From Bog-473 sp963809825 (lineage in GTDB: Bacteria > Actinomycetota > Acidimicrobiia > Acidimicrobiales > RAAP-2), in NCBI GenBank assembly GCA_963809825.1, contig CAWELJ010000006.1:186001-250000 (forward strand): DNA of 64,000 nt, written 5' to 3'. The notes under the pieces are model-generated. The model was not told the origin of the DNA. It worked only from the letters and a program-made list of their open reading frames with translations, and did no database searches. Position numbers and translations under genes: made by a program. Below are positions 1 through 7,565 of the stretch, in pieces; within the stretch, counting starts at the first letter, position 1, and each line of letters starts with the position of its first letter.

Positions 1-453
1 GAATTCATCGCCTTCGGGACGGCGGTCAAGGCCGAGGACGGGACGTCGTACCGCAACGCCCTCGGCAAGCCCTTCACCTCCGATCTGTCCGGCCAGGATT
101 TCTGGACGCTCATGCAGACCGGCCACGTCCCCCAGGGGCTCGTCATGGGCACGTGCGTGTTCCACATCGCGCACCGCAAGTTCACCCAGGCGCTGGGCTC
201 CATGGGACAGAACGTCGAGCTCCCCAATTTCACGCAGGCGCTCTACGAAGCGCGCGAGCTCGCGATGACGCGCATGCAGGACGAGGCGGGCCGGCTCAAC
301 GCCAGCGGCATCGTCGGCGTCCGCCTCGAGGAGAAGTCCCACCAGTGGGGCTCGCACACGATCGAGTTCCTGGCCCTGGGGACGGCGGTGACCAAGGGCA
401 GCGGGGAGGTCACCCTGCCCAAGCCGACCACGATCATCTCGCTCGACAACTGA
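1..453 (+). CDS. YbjQ-like (PF01906-type) repeat protein, 3' part
   Basis: The reading frame is open from the first base, so the 5' end lies outside the window. The visible 150 residues begin with the end of one repeat unit (EFIAFGTAV) and then contain one full unit: LSGQDFW, a hydrophobic segment GLVMGTCVFHIAH, a helix with ARELAMTRMQDEA, a GIVGVRLEE strand and the closing FLALGTAV. This pattern resembles the YbjQ/DUF74 family, called heavy-metal-binding by homology only; no metal-binding residues are evident here. The stop overlaps the next start (ATGA), and the next two genes encode diverged copies, so this is one operon of paralogues. Function unknown. Confidence 0.6.
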   Translation, partial: EFIAFGTAVKAEDGTSYRNALGKPFTSDLSGQDFWTLMQTGHVPQGLVMGTCVFHIAHRKFTQALGSMGQNVELPNFTQALYEARELAMTRMQDEAGRLNASGIVGVRLEEKSHQWGSHTIEFLALGTAVTKGSGEVTLPKPTTIISLDN

Positions 454-1358
454 TGAGCGACGGGACGGGCGACCTTCCCGAGGCGGCTGTCCGCCGACTG
501 GAGTCGACGGGGTTCTCCTCGGGCCTGACGGTGCCCGACTTCGCCGCCTGCCTCGACCTCGGGTTGCAGCCGGTCGCCCTGGTCCAGGGCTTCTGCGTCA
601 TGAAGTGGGGCTGGTCGGGCCAGAACTCGGGATACCTGCGCGGCCTGTCGCCCTACGCCGGCGGCCAAGGGCCCGCGGGGACGTACTCCGAGAGCTACCG
701 GTGCCCCCACGGCTTCGTGTCCAACGAGCACCGCACCTGGGGCCAGAACCTCGAGCAGCCGTGGGTCGAGGCCGCGTGGGCCCAGGGTTACGGCTCGGCG
801 TACGCCCGCATGCTCGAGGAGGCCACCACCCACGGGGCGCACGGCGTCATCGGAGTGGTGGACCGGGTCTCCAACGTCGCCGACACCGGCACGACCGAGT
901 TCCACTTCCTGGGCACCGCGGTCACCGTCGAGGGCGGGCCGCCTCCCGCCGGCGGTGTGCCGTGGAGCACGTACCTCGCCGGACAGCGCCTGACCAAGTC
1001 GATCGAGGCCGGGTTCATGCCGGTCGCCGTGGTCGCCGCGCTGGCCTCGGTCCAGGTCTGGGCCTATTGCATGACGGAGTACTTCATGGAGGGCACCATG
1101 GGCTGGGGCGTGCCGTCGGGTCCGCAGCTCGTCGAGCAGGTGAGCAGGGCCCACATGGCCGTGCGCCAGCTGGCGCGCAAGCACGTGCGCGAACAACTGG
1201 CCGGCGACGAGCTCCACGGCGCCAGCATCGAGGTCGTGACCCGCGAGATGTCCCAGGGCGACGAGGTCATCGACTGCACGCTGCGGGGCAACCGGGTGCG
1301 CCGCTTCAAGGAGTACGACCAGGTCGCGCTCCCGAGACCCACGGTGCGCCTGACATGA
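453..1358 (+). CDS. YbjQ-like double-repeat protein, paralogue 2
   Basis: This 301-residue protein starts at an ATG that overlaps the previous stop by one base. It has two diverged copies of the repeat seen in its neighbours. Copy one runs from about residue 20 to 165 and includes LQPVALVQGF, MLEEATTHGAHGVIGV and FLGTAV. Copy two runs from about residue 170 to 290 and includes FMPVAVVAAL and a degenerate C-terminus that lacks the GTAV ending. Copy one carries an insertion rich in Gly, Tyr and Trp. There is no signal peptide. The context of three adjacent paralogues suggests a shared complex, but no substrate can be inferred. Family assignment to YbjQ/PF01906 is by pattern only. Confidence 0.6.
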   Translation: MSDGTGDLPEAAVRRLESTGFSSGLTVPDFAACLDLGLQPVALVQGFCVMKWGWSGQNSGYLRGLSPYAGGQGPAGTYSESYRCPHGFVSNEHRTWGQNLEQPWVEAAWAQGYGSAYARMLEEATTHGAHGVIGVVDRVSNVADTGTTEFHFLGTAVTVEGGPPPAGGVPWSTYLAGQRLTKSIEAGFMPVAVVAALASVQVWAYCMTEYFMEGTMGWGVPSGPQLVEQVSRAHMAVRQLARKHVREQLAGDELHGASIEVVTREMSQGDEVIDCTLRGNRVRRFKEYDQVALPRPTVRLT

Positions 1359-2254
1359 GCCTCGAGGCGGCCGGCGCCGCCACCCCGAAGACCGACGTCC
1401 GCGCCGAGATGCTCCTCGGTGCCCAGTCGCTGGCCACCGCCCCGCCGCCGTCGAAGCGGCGCGGCCTCACCTCGGACCTCTCGGTCGACGAGGCGCTGCT
1501 GCTCCATGCCGCGGGATGGGAGCCGCTCGACCTGGTGTGCGGCGTCGCCGTGGTCTCCGTCCCGGTCGGGGTGTGGAACTGGGGGAGGGGTTCGATCTCC
1601 TACGCGTCCGACGCCCACGATGCGGCCGTGGATCAGGCGACGCGAGAACTGCGCGGGGAGTGTGCCAAGGTGCACGGGCACGGCGTCGTCGGCGTGCGGT
1701 TCGAGGTGTCGGTGCGCACCCACCACATCGACGTCGAGCTGGTGGGCACCGCGGTACGGCCGATCGACGGCAAGGATCCACGGGGCACCGACGCCGCCTT
1801 GGCCATGCCGTTCGTGTCCGACCTCTCGGCCCGCGACTTCACGCTGCTCCTGCGAGCCGGCTGGATGCCGGTCGGTCTCGCCTTCGGCGCCAGTTTCGTC
1901 TACGCCCCCCGGCGCACGGCGGGCATGGCCATGAAGCAGTCGACCCAGAACGTCGAGCTCACCAACTACACCGAGGCCATGTACTCTGCCCGCGAGTCGG
2001 CCATGGAGAAGATGCAGCGCTCGGCGCTGGCGGCGCAGGGTCAGGGGGTTGTGGAGGTGAAGGTCACCGAGGGCCCGATCAGCTTCGCTCGCCACGTCGT
2101 CGGGTTCACGGCCTGGGGCACCGCGGTCAAGCTGGTTGCCGAGGAGCACCAGTTCGTCCGGCCCGAGCTCGTGCTCCCCCTCGACGACGCCGTCGTGCAA
2201 TTCGAGGCTGAGTCGCTGCGCGGCCAAGGGGGCAAGGGAGGGAGACACCGGTGA
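1355..2254 (+). CDS. YbjQ-like double-repeat protein, paralogue 3
   Basis: This 299-residue protein overlaps the upstream gene by four bases (ATGA), as expected for translational coupling. A low-complexity N-terminus of about 35 residues is followed by two repeats. The first (residues about 38-150) contains WEPLDLVCGVAVV, GVVGVRFEV and VELVGTAV. The second (about 155-270) contains WMPVGLAFGASFVY, STQNVELTNYTEAMYSARE and FTAWGTAV. The second copy is closest to the repeat in the gene at the window start (shared QNVEL.N.T.A.Y.ARE), which points to duplication of whole genes as well as of the domain. Function is unknown. Confidence 0.62.
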   Translation: MSLEAAGAATPKTDVRAEMLLGAQSLATAPPPSKRRGLTSDLSVDEALLLHAAGWEPLDLVCGVAVVSVPVGVWNWGRGSISYASDAHDAAVDQATRELRGECAKVHGHGVVGVRFEVSVRTHHIDVELVGTAVRPIDGKDPRGTDAALAMPFVSDLSARDFTLLLRAGWMPVGLAFGASFVYAPRRTAGMAMKQSTQNVELTNYTEAMYSARESAMEKMQRSALAAQGQGVVEVKVTEGPISFARHVVGFTAWGTAVKLVAEEHQFVRPELVLPLDDAVVQFEAESLRGQGGKGGRHR

Positions 2255-2658
2255 GCAGGCAACACAACTGGGACGCCTGGGCGCGTGCCTTCGAGGAAAC
2301 ACACGGGCCCGACGGGTTCGCCGCGCTCTTCGCCCTGGGTGGCCGGTTCAAGGACCCGGTGACCGACTGGACCACCGACCTGCACAAAGTTGCCCGCGAC
2401 ACCGACGCCATCTTCCCCGACTGGGCCCAACGGGTGGACCGCATCCGGGGCGGCGAGGACTGGGCGGTCTTCGAATGGACCGGCACCGGGACGTTCACCA
2501 TGGGGGACGGCCCCGGGATACCCATCACGATGGAGGGCGCCACGGTGATAGAGGTGGACGCCGAGGGCAAGATCACGTCGTGGCGTGACTACCTCGACAC
2601 CAACGAGCCGACGCAGCAGATTCAGGCCGGGCTCGAGCGCGCCGTCGAAGGCGGCTGA
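2251..2658 (+). CDS. SnoaL-like (NTF2-fold) protein
   Basis: The 135-residue product begins at a GTG whose last bases overlap the preceding stop (GTGA). It has the layout of small SnoaL/NTF2-fold proteins: an N-terminal helix with FEETHGPDGFAALFA, then GRFKDPVTDW, a strand with WAVFEWTGTGTF and the typical ending GATVIEVDAEGKITSWRDY. Proteins of this fold include polyketide cyclases, isomerases and many uncharacterised ligand-binding proteins, so the reaction cannot be named. It is the last gene of the YbjQ-like operon and may act on a ligand related to those proteins. The fold call is fairly secure, the role is not. Confidence 0.7.
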   Translation: MSRQHNWDAWARAFEETHGPDGFAALFALGGRFKDPVTDWTTDLHKVARDTDAIFPDWAQRVDRIRGGEDWAVFEWTGTGTFTMGDGPGIPITMEGATVIEVDAEGKITSWRDYLDTNEPTQQIQAGLERAVEGG

Positions 2659-2724
2659 CCGGCTGACCGCCTGACAGGCTGACAGGCTGCCGATCGACCG
2701 GCTGACCGACAGGCCGACCGGCCG
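2655..2724 (+). repeat. 8-nt tandem repeat starting at a stop codon
   Basis: A run of 8-bp units of the form CTGACCGG / CTGACAGG begins at the stop codon of the SnoaL-like gene. Four units lie head to tail at 2655-2686 and further degenerate copies reach about 2724. The TGA in each unit is 8 bases from the next, so stops occur in all three frames. It fills the gap between two convergent genes. No clear hairpin was seen. Confidence 0.7.
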
Positions 2725-2725
2725 C

Positions 2726-3811
2726 TCAGGCCTGCTCGGCCACCGCCTTCACGTGCGCCAGGCGGACGTCACGGGCGTCGTCGTACTCCTGCGCCGCCTT
2801 CTCGTCGGCCGCCATCTCCGAATCGATGTCGGTCTCGGCCCAGCCGATCACGCCCATCTCCTCGAAGGCGGAGCGCAGCTTGGGCCCCCACAATCCGATG
2901 TCGCGCAGGATGGGGACGATCCGCATGAAGAGGAAGTTGCGGAACACTCGCAGCGTCTCGCTGTTCTCCACGTACACGCCGATCTCGGGCGGCAGCTCGA
3001 GGCGCTCCCAGATCTCCTCACCGAGGAAGCGGTCCCGCATCAGGTAGCAGGCCTCGATGCAAAAGGCCTCCCGGTCGTCGCGCTCGGCCTGGGTGAGCTG
3101 CGGGTAGTAGTCGCGCAGCGCCAGGCGCCCGAACATGACGTGGCGCGCCTCGTCCTGCATGACGTAGGCGTTGAGCGCCCTGGCCAGCGGCTCGGTGGCG
3201 TTGTTGCGGATGATCCCGAACGCCGCGAGGGCGAGCCCTTCGATCAGCACCTGCATACCGAGATACGTCATGTCCCACCGGCTGTCGGCGATGACGTCGT
3301 CGAGCAGTGCCTTGAGATGCGGGTTGAGCGGGTACACCAGCTGCACCTTCTCGTGCAGGTAGCGGCTGTACACCTCCACGTGGCGCGCCTCGTCGATGAC
3401 CTGGGTAGCGGCGTAGAACTTGGAGTCGATGTCGGGGACGGTCTGCACGATCTTGGCGGTGCAGATCAACGCCCCCTGCTCGCCGTGCATGAACTGGCTG
3501 AAGCGCCACGCCTCGAAGTGCCGGCGCAGCTCGCCCTTGCGCTCGTCGGACATCTTGTCCCACCACTCGGTTCCGTGGATGGGGTTCATCTCGTCCGGCA
3601 TGCCGACCGGATTGGTCAGGTCGACCTCCTGGCTCCAGTCCAGTCGGTCGCTGCCGATCCACTGACGCCGGGTCCCCTTGTCGTAGAGGCGCAGCAGCTG
3701 GTCCCGGCCGCCGGTGTAGTCGAAGTCGAACATGGTCGTGGACGGCGACTCGATGCCCCACTTCGGCTCGAAGGCGAGATCCGAATCGGTGATCGACGGG
3801 CTGGTGGTCAT
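2726..3811 (-). CDS. ferritin-like diiron protein (R2-like/AurF-like)
   Basis: This 361-residue protein carries a complete carboxylate-bridged diiron signature: E111, E141-x-x-H144, E191 and E221-x-x-H224, the two ExxH motifs both reading DEARHV. The spacing and length match ribonucleotide-reductase-R2-like and AurF-like oxygenases rather than ferritins. In these families the di-iron centre activates O2 for hydroxylation, N-oxygenation or radical formation. No radical tyrosine or partner large subunit is evident nearby, so I infer an oxygenase of unknown substrate. It starts at an ATG behind a purine-rich AAAGGGGGG. The alcohol dehydrogenase upstream on the same strand might act in the same pathway. 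Confidence 0.8.
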   Translation of the reverse strand: MTTSPSITDSDLAFEPKWGIESPSTTMFDFDYTGGRDQLLRLYDKGTRRQWIGSDRLDWSQEVDLTNPVGMPDEMNPIHGTEWWDKMSDERKGELRRHFEAWRFSQFMHGEQGALICTAKIVQTVPDIDSKFYAATQVIDEARHVEVYSRYLHEKVQLVYPLNPHLKALLDDVIADSRWDMTYLGMQVLIEGLALAAFGIIRNNATEPLARALNAYVMQDEARHVMFGRLALRDYYPQLTQAERDDREAFCIEACYLMRDRFLGEEIWERLELPPEIGVYVENSETLRVFRNFLFMRIVPILRDIGLWGPKLRSAFEEMGVIGWAETDIDSEMAADEKAAQEYDDARDVRLAHVKAVAEQA

Positions 3812-3989
3812 GGGCCCCCCTTTGGGTCACGAATGTATCGATTGTGCGGCGCCGCTCCCGGCCACGACGCTATCGGGTCTGCGCGGCAGCGTCATGCGGA
3901 GGGGCCGCCCCGTCGGCCCGCCGGACCCCTCCCGGGGAGTGGCCGACCCGACCCCCAGCCCTCGACGGATGGCCCTCCGCGGCAGCCGC

Positions 3990-5222
3990 TCAGCGGAAGT
4001 CGAAGGCGACCTTGATGGCGCCGCTCTGCTCCTGGGTCGCCAGTGCGATGAACGCCTCGCGCCATTCGTCGAGACGGAAGGTGTGGGTGAGCAGTCCCGT
4101 CATGTCGACGCGGCCCTGCTCGGCGAGGCGCAGGTAGTGGGCGATCCCGTGCAGGCGGACGCCCTCGACCTCCTCCACGCCGAACGCGTTGGACCCCACC
4201 CACGAGAGCTCCTTGAAGTACAGCGGCGACCACTCCCAACGCTCCGGCGCGTGCACGCCGCTCTTGACCATGGTGCCGCGCTGCTTGAGCAGGCGGACAC
4301 CGATCTCTGCGGTCTGCGCCGTGCCCACCGTGTCGTAGACGACGTCGAAGCCACCCGGGTGCGCCATGGGCAGCGCGTCGCCACCGAACTTCTGGAGCAC
4401 ACCGCCCGACCACGCCGCCGCCTCCTCGAGCAGCTGCTCGACCGGGAACGGATCGACCACGGTCGCTCCGAGGCGCCGGGCCAGGGCCGCCTGGGCGGGG
4501 AATCGGGCGACGACCATGACCTCGACGTCGGGGTACAGGGCGCGCACGATGGCCGTGGCGCAGCTCCCCAGCGCGCCCCCGCCGTAGACCAACACCTTGC
4601 CGCCCGGCGGTGGCGGGTGCCTCGTGACCGAGTGCAACGAGACCGCGAAGGGGTCGCCGAGGACGGCCACCTCGTCGCTGACACCGTCGGGCACGGGGAT
4701 GAGCATGGACTCGTGCGCCGGCAGGTACTCGGCGAAGCCACCCGGCGCGTCCTTCGACGTGCCGGTGTGGATGCCCGCGGCGATCGGCCCCTCGGTGAAG
4801 TGCCAGCACAGGCTGTAGTCACCGTCCTGGCACGACGGGCACGGCGGGTCGATGCCCCGCGGCCCGCACGAGAGCCAGGGGTTGAGCACGACCCGCTGGC
4901 CCACCTCGAGCGTCGTGACCGCGGGCCCCACCTCGACGACGTCGGCCACGACCTCGTGCCCGAACACCGTCGGGAACGAGAAGTACCCGTTCAGCGCGCT
5001 GTCGCCGAAGTCGTCGCCGAAGTCCATGAAGACCATCTTGGCGTCGGAGCCGCAGATGCCGGTCAGCCGGGTCTTCGCCACCGCCCAGTCGTCGCGGACG
5101 AGACCGGGCCGCTCGAGCTCCTTCATGACCATGGGGACCCGGGAGAGCCCCACCTGCAGATGATTCGACGGGTCGGGCGGTGTCCACTGCTCGGGCCGGA
5201 CACCGTAGAGAAGACCTTGCAT
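3990..5222 (-). CDS. zinc-dependent alcohol dehydrogenase (MDR family)
   Basis: The 410-residue product has both zinc sites of medium-chain alcohol dehydrogenases. Catalytic zinc ligands are C57 in GICGSD and H89-E90 in FGHE. The structural site uses C119, C128, C131 and C139. A Rossmann motif VYGGGALGS follows in the second half, so the enzyme should oxidise or reduce an alcohol/aldehyde with NAD(P). It is longer than typical ADHs (about 350) because of insertions near residues 60-80 and 210-250. The start is preceded by TTAGGAGCG, a good ribosome site. It lies 12 bp downstream of the DUF4190-type gene, so the two are probably cotranscribed. The substrate is unknown. Confidence 0.88.
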   Translation of the reverse strand: MQGLLYGVRPEQWTPPDPSNHLQVGLSRVPMVMKELERPGLVRDDWAVAKTRLTGICGSDAKMVFMDFGDDFGDSALNGYFSFPTVFGHEVVADVVEVGPAVTTLEVGQRVVLNPWLSCGPRGIDPPCPSCQDGDYSLCWHFTEGPIAAGIHTGTSKDAPGGFAEYLPAHESMLIPVPDGVSDEVAVLGDPFAVSLHSVTRHPPPPGGKVLVYGGGALGSCATAIVRALYPDVEVMVVARFPAQAALARRLGATVVDPFPVEQLLEEAAAWSGGVLQKFGGDALPMAHPGGFDVVYDTVGTAQTAEIGVRLLKQRGTMVKSGVHAPERWEWSPLYFKELSWVGSNAFGVEEVEGVRLHGIAHYLRLAEQGRVDMTGLLTHTFRLDEWREAFIALATQEQSGAIKVAFDFR

Positions 5223-5234
5223 GGAGAGACGCTC

Positions 5235-5765
5235 CTAACCGATGACGTGCACGGCGCCGTGCACGATGACACTGCTGTTGTTCGAATTGGAGGCCGCCAC
5301 GCCGATGATCAGCGCCAGGATCACGATCCAGGCGAACCCGACGATGATCCCGGCCAGTGCGAGACCCGCGCCGCCCTGCGCGCCGTTGGAACGGCGGATC
5401 TGCGAACGCGCCACGAATCCGAAGATGATGCCCACGATGCCGGGCACACCGAAGAACAGGATCCCGGCGCACGAGCACACCAGCGATGCGATCGCCAGAC
5501 CGTTCGTCCTCTTGGTCGCGGGCGCGCCGTACGGCATCTGCTGTCCGTAGCCGTAGGGCGGGTAGGCGCCCGCGCCGCCGTAGGGACCGGGGGCGCCCGG
5601 GTACGGGGGCGGCCCGCCGCCACCGGGTTGGCCGGGTGTCACCGTGAAGCTGCCGTAGGCGGGTGCCTGTCCCGGGACGGCGGGCGGGCCGGTCCACAGC
5701 TCGGGCGGGTACCACTTGGCGTCAGACGCCAACCACCATCCTGGACCCTGGGAGGTGTCGCTCAT
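5235..5765 (-). CDS. DUF4190-type membrane protein with Pro/Gly/Tyr-rich N-terminus
   Basis: The ATG giving MSDTSQGPGWWLASD was chosen over an ATG 45 bases upstream because the WWLASDAKWYPPE motif is a common N-terminal element of actinobacterial membrane proteins. The 176-residue product has a disordered region rich in Pro, Gly and Tyr (about residues 20-80), then two hydrophobic segments (LAIASLVCSCAGILFFGVPG and AGIIVGFAWIVILALIIGV) around a short basic loop RSQIRRSN. This matches the DUF4190 two-helix arrangement. It is predicted to sit in the cytoplasmic membrane; no function is established for the family. Confidence 0.75.
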   Translation of the reverse strand: MSDTSQGPGWWLASDAKWYPPELWTGPPAVPGQAPAYGSFTVTPGQPGGGGPPPYPGAPGPYGGAGAYPPYGYGQQMPYGAPATKRTNGLAIASLVCSCAGILFFGVPGIVGIIFGFVARSQIRRSNGAQGGAGLALAGIIVGFAWIVILALIIGVAASNSNNSSVIVHGAVHVIG

Positions 5766-5838
5766 GCCGTGACCGTGCCCGTTCCGTGCGTGCCGAGTGC
5801 AGGGGAGCATACGGGGCGGCCCTCCCGGGCGTCAGGAC

Positions 5839-6114
5839 TCAGGCGACGTACGGGCAGTGCCGGCAGCCCGACCCGCAGCAGAAGCCGCGCCGGGCCAGGT
5901 ACCCGGCGGTCAGGACGACGAGCCCGGATGCCGGATCGACGTAGGTGTCGTCACCGGCACGGAGGGCCTGCTCGTGCGCCCGGAGGATCTGTGCGTAGCG
6001 GGGATGGTCCGCCGGCAGGCGATCGGCGGACGGCCGGGCGAGCGACCTCTCGGCGAGCGGCTCCCTCCGAGCCGCGTCGCGCCCGGGGTCGTCGCCGTCT
6101 CCCGGTCCACCCAT
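5839..6114 (-). CDS. small cysteine-rich DUF5522-type protein
   Basis: This 91-residue protein has a conserved C-terminal half: HPRYAQILRAHEQALRAG, YVDPASGLVVLTAGYL and a cysteine cluster FCCGSGCRHCPY. The cluster (C79, C80, C84, C87) suggests a metal or Fe-S site. This arrangement matches the small uncharacterised proteins named DUF5522. The start ATG was taken at MGGPGDG because upstream sequence in the same frame is Arg/Pro-rich and looks non-coding. It sits between HU and the DUF4190-type gene on the same strand. No function is known. Confidence 0.7.
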   Translation of the reverse strand: MGGPGDGDDPGRDAARREPLAERSLARPSADRLPADHPRYAQILRAHEQALRAGDDTYVDPASGLVVLTAGYLARRGFCCGSGCRHCPYVA

Positions 6115-6166
6115 GCGATCTGAGGTGTGCTCGCCCCGCCCCGCACGCGGGACGGGGCGGATCCCG

Positions 6167-6679
6167 CTACCTCCTGGTGGTCCGCCTGGCCGTCGTCGCC
6201 TTCTTGGCCGGGGCCCGGCGCGCCGTCGCCTTCTTGGCCGGGGCCCGGCGCGTCGTGGCCTTCTTGGCCGGGGCCCGGCGGGCGGCGGTGGCCTTCTTGG
6301 CCGGCGCCTTGGCCGCCGCGGGGGCGGTCGACTTGCCGGCGGCGGCAACCGCCGCGTCGACGGTCGGGTACGCACCCTTCGCCAGCTTGGGAGCCTTCGC
6401 AGGTGCGAGCACCGCATCCTTGAACGCCTTGACCGGGGTGATGCGCGCCTTCTTCGACGCCTTGATCCGGATGGCCTCACCGGTCGCCGGGTTCCGGCCC
6501 ATGCGGGCGGGACGGTCGACCTTGACGAACTTCGCGAAACCGGGGATCGAGACCGGTTCCACACCCTTGGCGACGACCGCGGTGACCACGTCGGTGAAAC
6601 CGTCGAGGACGGTGATCACCGTCTTCAATTCGACATCGGACTGGACTGCGACAGCTTTTGCTAGTTCTCGCTTGTTCAT
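6167..6679 (-). CDS. hup: HU-type nucleoid protein with Lys/Ala-rich tail
   Basis: The first 90 residues are a complete HU/IHF domain, starting MNKRELAKAV and carrying the DNA-binding arm with GFAKF and RPARMGRNPATGE. HU dimers bend and compact DNA. A tail of about 70 residues follows, made of AKKAT(A)RRAP repeats, as in mycobacterial HupB, where it contacts DNA non-specifically. The total is 170 residues, against about 90 for tailless HU. The start is the first Met of the HU domain. It is monocistronic on the minus strand with a candidate promoter 55 bases upstream. Confidence 0.93.
   Translation of the reverse strand: MNKRELAKAVAVQSDVELKTVITVLDGFTDVVTAVVAKGVEPVSIPGFAKFVKVDRPARMGRNPATGEAIRIKASKKARITPVKAFKDAVLAPAKAPKLAKGAYPTVDAAVAAAGKSTAPAAAKAPAKKATAARRAPAKKATTRRAPAKKATARRAPAKKATTARRTTRR
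6198..6310 (-). repeat. in-gene 30-bp tandem repeats encoding the HU tail
   Basis: Copies of a 30-bp unit containing GCCTTCTTGGCCGGGGCCCG (plus-strand reading) start at about 6198, 6228 and 6258, with a partial copy at 6291. They encode the AKKAT..RRAP repeats of the HU tail. The near identity at DNA level suggests recent slippage or selection for repeat number. Confidence 0.85.
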
Positions 6680-6733
6680 GGGTCCATTGTGGCCGATGCG
6701 CGCCCTGCCATGCACATCCTTTGGGCGCCGATC

Positions 6734-6762
6734 GGCATATTTCTTGCCCTGGCGCACGGCAA
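6734..6762 (-). promoter_or_regulatory. candidate promoter of the HU gene
   Basis: On the minus strand TTGCCG and TATGCC are separated by 17 bp, with the start codon 54 bases further on. The -35 fits the consensus at five of six positions; the -10 is weaker. No other good pair was seen upstream of this gene. Confidence 0.35.
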
Positions 6763-6782
6763 CGGCCCGGACCCGGCGGCTC

Positions 6783-7268
6783 CTACGGCAGGAGTTGACC
6801 CCAATAGGGGCGGTCGTCCTCCCGTTTTTCCATGAGGATGAGGACCGTTCCCCACGGATCGCGGCACCATGTCGTCTGCAACCCGGCCACGTCGGCAATC
6901 CCGCTCGTGAGGAATTCGACCCCCCGCGACTCGAGCTCGGCGCGCGTGGCGCGGAGGTCGTCGCACAGCACCCCGACGTGGGTGATGCCGACCCTCGTGA
7001 CCGAGGGCCGGCCCGGTCCGGCGGGGACGACGGGTGCCGCCGGATAGTCGATGAGCTCGATGACGCGGTCGTCCGTCCCGAATCCGACGATGGCCGCGGT
7101 GACGACGACCGGTGACGGGACGAGCTCACCCATGTCGTGCTCGATCTGGCGGCCCTCCATCCGGTACGGCGGCGACAACACCCGCAGACCGAGGACATCG
7201 GAGTACCACTGGACGGCGGCCTCCACGTCGGGCACGCAGACGGCGGTGTGGGCGAAACCGGTCAGCAC
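6783..7268 (-). CDS. VOC-family (glyoxalase-like) protein
   Basis: The 161-residue protein has the paired beta-alpha-beta-beta-beta modules of the vicinal oxygen chelate fold. Module one starts GFAHTAVCVPDVEAAVQWYSD and includes LGLRVL. Module two starts VGITHVGVLCDDLRATRAELE and ends with CRDPWGTVLILME. H7, H101 and E155 are plausible metal ligands. VOC proteins include glyoxalases, dioxygenases and epimerases, and the length fits a single-chain dioxygenase/epimerase-like member. The reaction cannot be assigned. It is the gene upstream of HU on the same strand, with 103 bp between them. Confidence 0.75.
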   Translation of the reverse strand: MLTGFAHTAVCVPDVEAAVQWYSDVLGLRVLSPPYRMEGRQIEHDMGELVPSPVVVTAAIVGFGTDDRVIELIDYPAAPVVPAGPGRPSVTRVGITHVGVLCDDLRATRAELESRGVEFLTSGIADVAGLQTTWCRDPWGTVLILMEKREDDRPYWGQLLP

Positions 7269-7304
7269 CGGCTCAGCGTACGTCGGGCGACGTCGCGCCC
7301 CGGG

Positions 7305-7487
7305 CTAGCTCCAGCGGGCGATCTCGTGCTGGAGGCGCTTGTTCCACGCCTGGGCGTGGACGTTGAACCGTCGCTCAGCCTTGCGCAGGACGATGATGCT
7401 GAAGAACACCAGTGGCGCGAAGAAGGCCGCCACGGCGCTGAAGATGATGATGCGCAGCTTGCCCTGCACGCTCCCCGAACTCTCCAT
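7305..7487 (-). CDS. small single-pass membrane protein
   Basis: A 60-residue product with a short hydrophilic start (MESSGSVQGK), one transmembrane segment IIIFSAVAAFFAPLVFFSIIV and a basic amphipathic tail RKAERRFNVHAQAWNKRLQ. The compact frame, the positively charged C-terminal flank and the position opposite a divergent membrane gene support a real gene. No family was recognised. It shares the short divergent spacer containing a DosR-box-like inverted repeat with the next plus-strand gene. Confidence 0.6.
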   Translation of the reverse strand: MESSGSVQGKLRIIIFSAVAAFFAPLVFFSIIVLRKAERRFNVHAQAWNKRLQHEIARWS

Positions 7488-7522
7488 CCACCCAGTCTGG
7501 CCCGTCGGCCATCCGTGCGCAC

Positions 7523-7540
7523 TAGGGCCCTTTGGCACTA
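7523..7540. promoter_or_regulatory. DosR/DevR-box-like inverted repeat, site A
   Basis: TAGGGCC and GGCACTA flank a 4-bp centre, an inverted repeat with one mismatch, in the divergent spacer between two membrane-protein genes. Read on the minus strand it shares GTG-C and G-CCCTA positions with sites near 8.96 and 11.45 kb. The resemblance to DosR/DevR (NarL-type) boxes is by eye only. Confidence 0.4.
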
Positions 7541-7565
7541 GGCATTGGGTGGTGAGCGTGGCCCA

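Noticed and set aside
3812..3989. A fifth DosR-box-like site (GTGACCCAAAGGGG) before the diiron gene
   Set aside because: The arms do not pair symmetrically and the purine run is better explained as the ribosome site.
2753..4015. Plus-strand frame opposite the diiron protein
   Set aside because: It is the antisense of a gene with an intact catalytic signature and shows only Val/Leu/His/Arg-rich shadow composition.
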